The notes beneath the pieces were generated by a model that ran no database searches, was not told the DNA's origin, and saw nothing but the letters and a program-made list of their open reading frames with translations. Below, one piece after another: positions 1 to 5,849 of a stretch of 6,767 bases of DNA. Position numbers and translations under genes: made by a program. Source of the DNA: JAERML01 sp035687895 (GTDB lineage Bacteria > Bacteroidota > Ignavibacteria > UBA10030 > UBA6906); assembly GCA_035687895.1 (NCBI GenBank), contig DASRUE010000224.1, forward strand, positions 1 through 6,767, written 5' to 3'. The stretch's first letter is position 1. The number at the start of each line of letters is the position of its first letter.

Positions 1-186
1 ACTCATCCCCCGGCCCCTTCTCTTACAAAAGAGAAGGCGTGATTTCATCGCAGATTCAACTAAGTCCCTCTCTTCCCAAGAGAGGCCTGCCCGCCTCTGG
101 GCATGCATTGAGGCAGGCGGGGATTTAGCCTGCCTGCCCTGCCAGTACGGCAGGCAGGGGTGAGTTCGGTTTTTTCACACAGCCTC
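1..186. repeat. Nested palindromic intergenic repeat with T-rich tail (copy 1)
   Basis: A non-coding block made almost entirely of inverted repeats. Hairpin A pairs CCTTCTCTT (16-24) with AAGAGAAGG (29-37). Hairpin B pairs CCTCTCTT (67-74) with AAGAGAGG (78-85). A looser GC-rich pair involves GCCTC (93-97) and GAGGC (110-114). Hairpin C pairs CCTGCCTGCC (129-138) with GGCAGGCAGG (149-158). The outermost arms, ACTCATCCCC (1-10) and GGGGTGAGT (157-165), also pair with one G-T wobble, so the block can fold as one closed unit. A tail follows: TTC, then six T and CACACAGCCT, ending at 185. The same tail pattern recurs in inverted orientation near 3792-3833, which points to an interspersed repeat family and not a gene-specific structure. 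No transposase is present. The left end may extend beyond the window. Confidence 0.7.
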
Positions 187-692
187 TAGGGCTCGTGGCA
201 ATTAAATGTGCTCATCCCCAAAACGAAGACTACCTAATTTGAAACGGCACTAGTATCAGTAAGATATAGTGTGGCGATATCAGGCCCGGCGGCCGAGGCC
301 CGTGGTTGTTCCGCCTGTAGCAACTGTACGATGATAAGATACCGCAAAAGTAGAAAAACTGTGCCGAGTTATTTGTTAGCCAGAGCACAGTGAAACCAAA
401 ACGTGTTCCGTTCACGTGTGACGACTGTGCGAATTGTTTGACAACCTCCCCAAACGCCAGTGGGACGCCCTCAATATACGAATTTTGGGAATGTTCCTGT
501 ACCTTCTGATACAAGAAACCTGGCTCCGCTCAAGGTTACCAGGACGGGGATACATGGAACGTGGAAGAGGGGCTCGATCGCTGAGGGCGGATGCGCCACC
601 GGTTCAAAAGACCACGGTCCCAGCATGAGGAAAAGCAGGCTGCGCGGTGAATGGTAACGCTTTCATCGAAAGGAAACGGGTCCCCATTGTCA
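187..692. other. Gene-free stretch downstream of the SLBB gene
   Basis: About 500 nt with no credible gene on either strand. The open frames here are 60-95 codons, overlap one another on opposite strands, lack good ribosome binding sites and resemble no family I know. One GC-rich hairpin can form at 283-300, where GGCC arms enclose a CGGCCG core. It has no adjacent T-run, so it is not a standard intrinsic terminator for the SLBB gene that ends at 693. On the minus strand a TACTTTTG box (345-352) fits the Bacteroidota -7 element TAnnTTTG, but I saw no partner -33 TTG at the right distance and no gene follows it inside the window. Confidence 0.55.
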
Positions 693-1184
693 CTAGTTGC
701 GTGTCTGGTTGATGACCGTGACAATCGCCGTCGTGAGGACCGCGGCTGTGGTAAGGTAGGTAAGGACATCACTAAACTTCACACCAGATTGATAACTGAC
801 GTAGATGATATCCCCCTGATTAAGAACGAGGTCTGTTTCGTCAACGGCGTTGAACTTCTCCACATTGACGCGGATTTCCCGCCGCTCGACTCTGGAACTT
901 GTCCGCATTGTTCTAGTGATCCTGACATCACTGAGATCTGCACTTTCTTGTTGTCCCCCGGCAAGGGCGAGCAGGTTCACAAGGTCGATGGATCGGGAGA
1001 GTTCGTATCGTCCGGGATTCCTGACTGCGCCCAGAAGATTAACGACAATTGTCAGCTCGTTCGTCTCCGCAAAGCGGTAGTTCGTTGTCGAACTTGCTTG
1101 TGTTTGTGCAACAGCAGTGGTTTGATCCCCCAGGATAAGGCTGATACCGAGAGCTATTACAACTTTCAATCGTGATACGGTCAT
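693..1184 (-). CDS. SLBB-domain polysaccharide export-associated protein
   Basis: A 163-aa exported protein. Residues 1-26 are a signal peptide with hydrophobic core VVIALGISLILG and a likely cut after AVA, leaving Gln27 first. Residues about 44-130 form one SLBB domain: a VNLLGAVRNPGRYEL entry strand, then DLVNLLALAGG, DVRITR and the closing LNQGDIIYV. Residues about 137-159 are a hydrophobic helix rich in Thr, Ala, Val and Leu. SLBB domains are known from Wza-type outer-membrane exporters and their periplasmic relatives. This protein lacks the polysaccharide-export domain that normally precedes SLBB in Wza (usually 350 aa or more), so it is probably a periplasmic or membrane-anchored accessory of the export channel and not the channel itself. 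It follows the Wzc-type kinase gene by 51 nt on the same strand, which supports joint work in exopolysaccharide export. AGAGGA at 1192-1197, 7 nt upstream, supports the ATG start. The SLBB assignment is firm; the precise role is inferred. Confidence 0.87.
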   Translation of the reverse strand: MTVSRLKVVIALGISLILGDQTTAVAQTQASSTTNYRFAETNELTIVVNLLGAVRNPGRYELSRSIDLVNLLALAGGQQESADLSDVRITRTMRTSSRVERREIRVNVEKFNAVDETDLVLNQGDIIYVSYQSGVKFSDVLTYLTTAAVLTTAIVTVINQTRN

Positions 1185-1191
1185 CCGATCA

Positions 1192-1197
1192 TCCTCT
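1192..1197 (-). promoter_or_regulatory. Ribosome binding site of the SLBB gene
   Basis: AGAGGA on the minus strand lies 7 nt before the ATG at 1184. It fixes the start at the codon that gives a complete signal peptide. Confidence 0.65.
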
Positions 1198-1235
1198 CAT
1201 GATGTTGCTGGAAATGCCACTGGCAAGACAACAAT

Positions 1236-3572
1236 TCATGTTGAACGCGGCATTTTTGACGTGCCATCGCCGTTCGACGGCGCATAGTATCCAGACTTCG
1301 ACCCATAATGTCCATAGCGGTGACTACCATAGTAGCCGCCATACGCCTTCCGCGAATCGAATTTGTTAAGCACAACGCCCAGCATTAATCCACCCGCTCC
1401 TTTCAGGAATTCAGCGCCACGCTGCACGGTTGCCACGCGGGTTGTCCCTGCGGAGACTACCACAATCGCACCATCCACGATGGGAGCGACGATGCCGGCA
1501 TCGTTCACGATGAGGATCGGCGGCGTATCAATGAACACCCAATCATACACCTCCCGCATCTTTTCGATCAAGGAATGCATGTTTTTCGAGCTCAAGATAC
1601 GCGCAGGGTTACGCACAATCGTCCCGGCACAGAGAACGTCAAGATTCTCCACAACATTCTTCTGGATAACCTCCTCCATGGCAGCTTTTTCCATGAGCAG
1701 GTCGGTCAGACCGGGCTTTGGCATAATCCCGAACAGCGAATGAATTATTGGCCGGCGTATATCTGCGTCAATGAGGAGCACCCGTTTCTGTGTTTCGGCG
1801 AACGTGATGGACATGTTGGCAATCGTGGTCGACTTCCCCTCATAAGGATTCGGGCTGGTTACCATGATCACCTTCAAAGGTCGGTCCAGCTGCGCATGGA
1901 GGATGTTCGACCGGAGCCGCCTATAGGATTCTGCAAGGAACGACATAGGATTGAAGCTTAACCAGAGATGCCTGTCAAACCTCTTGACTTCCCGAAGCAG
2001 CTTCTCATCGGGGTGCAGCTTTCTTAGCTCCTGGTTCATTGTCGCGATCTCCGTCAGGGAGGTCATCCCCCGGCGCTTGAGGTCCTCCGGCGTCCTCACA
2101 CGCACATCCAGCACATCCCGGAGAAACACGACACCGATCCCGATCCCCAGTCCTATCAGGATGCCAAATACCAGATCCCGCTTCGGATTGGGACTCACCG
2201 GTGCCCACGGCACAATAGCACGGTCGATGATATCGATGTATCCAAACTCCGATTTCTCTGTAATCGCCGCTTCGTTGAACTTCTCCTCCACCATCAGGTA
2301 GAGCTTCTCTGTACTCATCCGGGACCGTTGAAACTTAGCAAGCTCCACGCTCTCGCGCGGGATCCGCTGAAACTTCCGGTCGTACTGCTCAATGATCCCA
2401 TCGAGGGCAATGCGCTTCGATGCAAGCGATTCCAACTGCATCTTGGTCTCGAGGATTTTTTGCTTGAGTTGCTTGAGATAGGCAAGCGGGTCATTCTGGT
2501 TCCCCGTTGGGTTGCCTGGCAGGAGAGACTGGATCTGCTCGTCGGAACGGGTCTTCAATTTCGCACGCAACGCAGTGATCTGATCGTCCATCTCTTTCAA
2601 CTGCCTGACATAGATATCCTGACTGAGCACGTCCGGATCATTCTGTACGACGATTACGTCCCGTTGAACTTCCAGCTTGGCTAATTGCTCCTGGAGGCCC
2701 CGGATATAGGAATCGCTTGCCTGACCAATTGTTCGGGTAGCATTTCTTTCCTGCTCGGGAAGCTGGTTCTCGTAGGACGCAAGTGCCTGCGTATTGGTCT
2801 GGATTTCGATATCGATGGCGTTGCGACTTGCCTCCAGCTGCGAGAGCTGCTCGACAACCCTCTTGGAATCTTCATCGATCGAGACAATCCCCGAGCTCTG
2901 CATGTACTGCTTCAACGAATCTTCCGCCCTGGTGAGCGATCCTCGCTGCGACTTCATCTGTGTCTCGAGAAACTCCCTCAACGCCCTCGACCGGGTTCTG
3001 CTGGCGTCCAAGTTGTGCGCCTGATAGACTTCCGCAAACTTGTCGGCCAGGGTGGCTGCCTCCTTGGCCGAACCGCTCCGTACGACGATCCTGATGATGT
3101 CCGATTCTTTCTCGGGAATGAATTCGACCGAGCGACGTACTCGTTCTGTTACCAGTGAAAGCGATGCAAGTTTTTCCCCTTTGGCATCTGTTGGATCTTT
3201 CGTGACCGGAAGCTTTTCTTTCCTTTCTTTATCCATGAACGGGTCCTTCAGTACGGCCTCCGCCACAGCCTGGGCCAGAAGACGGGATTTCAGAATCCCG
3301 AGTTCATTGGTGATCTTGTTCAACGGTCCAGTGAACTCCATGAACGGTAGATTTGCCGTCCCACCTTTCGCGTTGATCAGGACCATGGACGACGCTTCGT
3401 ACATCTGGGGCGACCGCCTGGTATAGAGCATGGCAAGGGCCGAAAAGAGGGCAATGGAAGCAAGAATGATCCACTTCCCTCTCAGCAGCAATGCCAGGTA
3501 CTGCTGGAACGGAAATCCGTGGGGCACACCATCCGATGGCATGTCCCCGTACTCGAAGCCCTGGTAGTTCAC
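1236..3572 (-). CDS. Wzc-type chain-length regulator and tyrosine autokinase
   Basis: A 778-aa inner-membrane protein of the polysaccharide copolymerase 2a/BY-kinase family, which sets chain length and couples polymerisation to export through cycles of tyrosine phosphorylation. Residues 20-110 are a Wzz-type N-terminus with TM1 at about 34-50. Residues about 190-400 are a long periplasmic region rich in Gln, Glu, Leu and Lys, probably coiled coil. A GNVR-like segment lies at about 401-438, and PWAPVSPNPKR with TM2 at about 456-485. The cytoplasmic kinase carries the oligomerisation motif ExxRxxR (E548, R551, R554), Walker A SPNPYEGKST (573-582), Walker A' VLLIDADIRRP (598-608) and Walker B VFIDTPP (679-685). 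The C-terminal tail holds seven tyrosines (744, 747, 748, 753, 756, 762, 763), the expected autophosphorylation cluster. Length is typical for a fused Wzz-kinase, as in Proteobacteria and Bacteroidota, in contrast to split Firmicute pairs. The start is GTG, with TGAGGG 6 nt upstream. Wzc, EpsB or ExoP would be analogous names, but I assign no symbol because orthology cannot be judged here. Confidence 0.96.
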   Translation of the reverse strand: MNYQGFEYGDMPSDGVPHGFPFQQYLALLLRGKWIILASIALFSALAMLYTRRSPQMYEASSMVLINAKGGTANLPFMEFTGPLNKITNELGILKSRLLAQAVAEAVLKDPFMDKERKEKLPVTKDPTDAKGEKLASLSLVTERVRRSVEFIPEKESDIIRIVVRSGSAKEAATLADKFAEVYQAHNLDASRTRSRALREFLETQMKSQRGSLTRAEDSLKQYMQSSGIVSIDEDSKRVVEQLSQLEASRNAIDIEIQTNTQALASYENQLPEQERNATRTIGQASDSYIRGLQEQLAKLEVQRDVIVVQNDPDVLSQDIYVRQLKEMDDQITALRAKLKTRSDEQIQSLLPGNPTGNQNDPLAYLKQLKQKILETKMQLESLASKRIALDGIIEQYDRKFQRIPRESVELAKFQRSRMSTEKLYLMVEEKFNEAAITEKSEFGYIDIIDRAIVPWAPVSPNPKRDLVFGILIGLGIGIGVVFLRDVLDVRVRTPEDLKRRGMTSLTEIATMNQELRKLHPDEKLLREVKRFDRHLWLSFNPMSFLAESYRRLRSNILHAQLDRPLKVIMVTSPNPYEGKSTTIANMSITFAETQKRVLLIDADIRRPIIHSLFGIMPKPGLTDLLMEKAAMEEVIQKNVVENLDVLCAGTIVRNPARILSSKNMHSLIEKMREVYDWVFIDTPPILIVNDAGIVAPIVDGAIVVVSAGTTRVATVQRGAEFLKGAGGLMLGVVLNKFDSRKAYGGYYGSHRYGHYGSKSGYYAPSNGDGTSKMPRST

Positions 3573-3578
3573 TGTTGA

Positions 3579-3584
3579 CCCTCA
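3579..3584 (-). promoter_or_regulatory. Ribosome binding site deciding a GTG start (kinase gene)
   Basis: TGAGGG on the minus strand lies 6 nt before GTG at 3572. The nearest in-frame ATG is ten codons further in (3542) and would clip the N-terminus before the Wzz region, so the GTG start is preferred. Confidence 0.65.
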
Positions 3585-3676
3585 GACATTTTGTTGATCA
3601 CCACGAATGCACCGCTCGAAGGTGAGTGGCGACAGATAAATCTACAACGTTTGCTTCATCCTTGTTGTTCCGAGAG

Positions 3677-3705
3677 AATATACGCATTGGGTGTGATGAA
3701 ATAAA
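3677..3705 (-). promoter_or_regulatory. Possible sigma70-like promoter for the kinase-SLBB unit
   Basis: On the minus strand TTTATT (3700-3705) and TATATT (3677-3682) are 17 nt apart, about 105 nt before the kinase GTG. The -10 box is good (5 of 6 to TATAAT) and the -35 box poor (3 of 6). Bacteroidota primary sigma factors often prefer other boxes, so this is a weak candidate picked by position and spacing. Confidence 0.22.
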
Positions 3706-3791
3706 GTAGTCACGCCCACTCCACGAAAACCAACAACCCCACCTCCACAGCATATGCGCTCGTGCAGAAATGGGGTAAGTACGACTTCTAT

Positions 3792-3881
3792 CAGGCTGCT
3801 GAAAAACACAGTGTAACAACAGAACTCATCCCCTCGACGAGTCGTCTACGACCCGTTGGGTCGGTAGACCCATCGGGGAGT
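3792..3881 (-). repeat. Structured interspersed repeat (copy 2), inverted relative to copy 1
   Basis: Read on the minus strand, a cluster of hairpins is followed by GGGGATGAGTTC (3822-3833), a short spacer and GTTTTTCAGCAGCCTG (3792-3807). The hairpins, in plus coordinates, are GACGA/TCGTC (3836-3846), CGACCC/GGGTCG (3849-3863) and the mutually exclusive GGGTC/GACCC (3858-3871). They are enclosed by CCCC (3830-3833) pairing with GGGG (3875-3878). The GGGG-TGAGTTC junction and the TTTTTCA-C-AGCCT tail match copy 1 at 157-185, and the ten bases ACTCATCCCC occur in both. The orientation follows transcription of the methyltransferase gene that ends 100 nt upstream, so it could lower read-through. 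It lacks the T-run right after a stem that an intrinsic terminator needs. Confidence 0.5.
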
Positions 3882-3982
3882 CATCGTCCCGCCTCTGCGA
3901 CTTACACCTGTCCCTTGGCTTTTCTGACCATCACGATAGGCATGTCGGGTCGGCTTTGGGTGTTTGCCGTTGCGCGGCTGGT

Positions 3983-4708
3983 TCACTTCCTCCCCGTCGC
4001 AACGAGATGATGGATGCCATAAGCCTTTCCTCCAATACGCTTGCCCATAGACTGCACAGAATTCACCACATTCGCAATCATGGCCATCATGGACGTAAGT
4101 GGCTGCTTCAATGACCAGTCTTTGAGCCCCATGGTATGATAGATGCCGTCTACCACGGCGTACTGAACTTCAACTTCGAGAAATGTGGAGCGAAGATGCT
4201 GAAGCAACTGTTCCCTTGTATAGTGTCTTTTGTGATCGGGATTGCCAACGTTGACGATAAAGTCGCCGTTGGGTGTCGTCATGAGGAAAACCCCGTTGGG
4301 TTTCAATACTCGCCTGACCTCAGTTATGAAGTTCAGATCCTCTTCTACATGCTCCAGTACCTCTACCGCAACAACACAATCAAAGGAATTGTCCTCAAGC
4401 TTTGAGTGCGTCATGTCATCGTAAAGTATCGCTTCAATATTGCTTCTCCTTTTCCTGACCTGCTCTACCATCTCATCAGTGAGGCCAAGGTTGAGGTGCC
4501 TTTGCGTAGAACTCTCTCGCGGTAGGTCGGTGACAGTGACATCGGCGCGAATACCAATTGTATAATGCGATTTCCTTCCTCCGACATCCAAGAACCTTGG
4601 CCGACTGGGATATGTCTTTGCCAAGTGTAACAACCGTGAATGAACAACTTGTTCCAACACTGGAAGGAAGGGTTCAGCACAGATGTACACCAATTCAAAT
4701 GCTTTCAT
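3983..4708 (-). CDS. Class I SAM-dependent methyltransferase
   Basis: A 241-aa cytoplasmic enzyme of the Methyltransf_11/23 type. Motif I is RFLDVGGRKS (38-47), a variant of DxGxG in which the second glycine directly follows the first. The acidic end of strand 2 is VTVTDLP (57-63, D61). Motif IV is FDCVVAVEVLEHVEED (109-124), followed by RRVLKPNGVFLMTTPN (132-147) and an HKRHYTREQL block (159-168) common in methyltransferases acting on small molecules or sugars. There is no signal peptide or membrane segment. The C-terminal third (180-241) presumably sets substrate choice and is not recognisable. The ATG lies one nucleotide after the TAA of the T9SS-sorted protein gene (TAATATG), so translation is probably coupled. 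The likely ribosome site (GTGAAG) falls inside the last codons of that gene. Possible substrates are a polysaccharide sugar, a lipid carrier or a protein. The family is firm and the substrate unknown. Confidence 0.9.
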   Translation of the reverse strand: MKAFELVYICAEPFLPVLEQVVHSRLLHLAKTYPSRPRFLDVGGRKSHYTIGIRADVTVTDLPRESSTQRHLNLGLTDEMVEQVRKRRSNIEAILYDDMTHSKLEDNSFDCVVAVEVLEHVEEDLNFITEVRRVLKPNGVFLMTTPNGDFIVNVGNPDHKRHYTREQLLQHLRSTFLEVEVQYAVVDGIYHTMGLKDWSLKQPLTSMMAMIANVVNSVQSMGKRIGGKAYGIHHLVATGRK

Positions 4709-4709
4709 A

Positions 4710-5804
4710 TTACTTCACGAGCATCATCTTTTTCAGCTCGCTTTTCTTTTCATTCTGGAGACGGTAGAAGTACACCCCGCTGGCCAGGTTCGAGCCGTTC
4801 AGCTTGATGCGGTAGTATTGTCCCGCCTCCGCAATTCCATCAAATATCGTTGCCACTTCCTGTCCGATGAGATTGTAAATGCGAAGCGTTGTCCGGGCAG
4901 TGTTGTCCACGGAGAACTTGATTTCCGTTTCCGGGTTGAACGGATTGGGGTAGTTCTGCAGCAAGGCAAATACGATGGGCGCGGTTTCCTTGACATCCGT
5001 CAACACGTCGACCTGAACCGGATCGGTATGGTGCACCGTCCCGTCCATGTCAATCTGCTTCAAGCGGTACTGCCAGCTTCCCGCCGTCGATGTCGCATCA
5101 GTGAACGTATACTGGTGTGGCTCGTTCGTGGTCCCGTGACCCTGGATAAAACTGTTCGGCAACTCAACAAATGTCTGCTCGGTTGATCTCTTTCGTTCCA
5201 CATTGAAGCCATAGTTCTCGATCTCGCTGAGTGTTGTCCAATCCAGTCGAACCGCACCATTCTGGAGAACCTGGCCGGTGAATGAGGAAAGAGTGATTGG
5301 GAGGGGAGTCGTGTTCAAGTTGTTCAAGGTACCTGGAGATACCACAGTGGCTTCATCATCCTTGAAAACAGTAGTCGGAGCTCCGCCACCAGTGACCCAC
5401 ACGAGATTAGAATTTCCGTTTGGATTAATAGTCGTGAAACCGATGGTCGCCACATCCATATAGGTGCCTAAGACCGTCGTCCCAGGAGCAACAGTCAATT
5501 CAATGTTGACAGACACTTGGGAGGTGGCCGCAATATTCATCGCAAGGTAGTTGCCTTGGCCAGAAGTGAAAGCGTGAGCTGTAAGGAGTGTTGGACTCGA
5601 CAGAGCGGCGGAATTGTACGTAAATACGAGGTTCGAGGAGCCCATTGCAAACGTTGAAATATTCGATTTGATTTGGATCTTGACGTTGTAATTGGCTCCG
5701 TTGTTTAAAACTTCCACGAACTGCAAATCGAAGGTTTGGCCATGAGCTCTAGTTGCATAGACGGACAGAACCAAGCCCAATATGAATAAGTGGATGCGTC
5801 TCAT
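4710..5804 (-). CDS. T9SS type A sorted secreted protein with cohesin-like N-terminal domain
   Basis: A 364-aa exported protein. Residues 1-22 are a signal peptide (HLFILGLVLSVYATRAHG) with Gln23 as likely mature N-terminus. Residues about 24-150 are a beta-rich domain (NYNVKIQIKSN, SNLVFTYNSAAL, VATIGFTTINPNG) whose strand pattern resembles the cohesin/carbohydrate-binding beta-sandwich; this is a judgement by eye. Residues about 168-267 are the FnIII-like module often seen before T9SS tails (LPITLSSFTGQV, VRLDWTTLSEIENYGFNVER, YRLKQIDMDGTVHHT). Residues about 278-364 are a type A T9SS sorting domain: LLQNYPNPFNPETEIKFS, LRIYNLIGQEVATI, LASGVYFYRL and the basic end KKMMLVK. T9SS cargo crosses the outer membrane and is released or surface-attached. 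The gene sits 45 nt after another secreted-protein gene and 1 nt before the methyltransferase. No enzyme motif is visible, so a structural, adhesive or scaffold role is more likely than catalysis. Confidence 0.93.
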   Translation of the reverse strand: MRRIHLFILGLVLSVYATRAHGQTFDLQFVEVLNNGANYNVKIQIKSNISTFAMGSSNLVFTYNSAALSSPTLLTAHAFTSGQGNYLAMNIAATSQVSVNIELTVAPGTTVLGTYMDVATIGFTTINPNGNSNLVWVTGGGAPTTVFKDDEATVVSPGTLNNLNTTPLPITLSSFTGQVLQNGAVRLDWTTLSEIENYGFNVERKRSTEQTFVELPNSFIQGHGTTNEPHQYTFTDATSTAGSWQYRLKQIDMDGTVHHTDPVQVDVLTDVKETAPIVFALLQNYPNPFNPETEIKFSVDNTARTTLRIYNLIGQEVATIFDGIAEAGQYYRIKLNGSNLASGVYFYRLQNEKKSELKKMMLVK

Positions 5805-5810
5805 CTCTTA

Positions 5811-5816
5811 CCTCCT
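5811..5816 (-). promoter_or_regulatory. Strong ribosome binding site of the T9SS-sorted protein gene
   Basis: A full AGGAGG on the minus strand lies 6 nt before the ATG at 5804, the best Shine-Dalgarno match in the window. It fixes the start in front of a complete signal peptide and suggests high translation. Confidence 0.75.
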
Positions 5817-5849
5817 ACTAAAGTGAAAAAGAGAACAGTTTTGTTGCGA

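Larger units (their letters stand above)
3573..3982. other. 410-nt intergenic region between methyltransferase and kinase genes
   Basis: No gene is supported here. The part next to the kinase gene (3573-3790) is plain sequence that may hold its promoter. The middle (3792-3881) is a structured repeat. The part next to the methyltransferase (3882-3982) has no clear structure. The reading frame of the methyltransferase continues for 26 codons past its TGA to a TAA at 3902-3904, but nothing suggests that this is translated. Minus- and plus-strand open frames of 73 and 82 codons cross the repeat and resemble no known protein. The size of this gap, against 1 nt and 45 nt upstream, suggests that the kinase and SLBB genes form their own transcription unit. 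Confidence 0.6.

Noticed and set aside
129..175. GC hairpin plus T-run as an intrinsic terminator on the plus strand
   Set aside because: The six T start 11 nt after the stem instead of directly after it, and there is no plus-strand gene to terminate. It is better explained as part of the repeat.
1..186. CRISPR array
   Set aside because: The repeated pieces are inverted hairpins of different sequence, not regularly spaced identical direct repeats.
345..352. TACTTTTG on the minus strand as a Bacteroidota-type -7 promoter box
   Set aside because: No TTG was found at the expected -33 distance and no gene follows within the window. A single 8-mer match is not enough.
438..479. TTGACA followed by TATAC on the plus strand as a sigma70 promoter
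   Set aside because: The boxes are about 30 nt apart, far from the 16-18 nt spacing needed, and no plus-strand gene follows.
230..514. 94-codon minus-strand open frame in the gene-free left part
   Set aside because: There is no ribosome site, the composition is not protein-like, it resembles no known family, and opposite-strand frames of similar length overlap it.
651..1175. 174-codon open frame on the plus strand
   Set aside because: It is fully antisense to the SLBB gene, which has a signal peptide, a recognisable domain and a ribosome site. The plus-strand translation has no family features.
3598..3819. 73-codon minus-strand open frame before the kinase gene
   Set aside because: It begins inside the repeat tail, is rich in Trp, Arg, Ser and His with no domain, and would occupy the likely promoter region.
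3902..3982. In-frame continuation of 26 codons beyond the methyltransferase TGA
   Set aside because: The annotated end already completes the fold (HHLVATGRK), and no read-through signal or recoding element is visible.
3762..4010. 82-codon plus-strand open frame
   Set aside because: It runs through the structured repeat and into the antisense of the methyltransferase 3' end. Its length is expected by chance.
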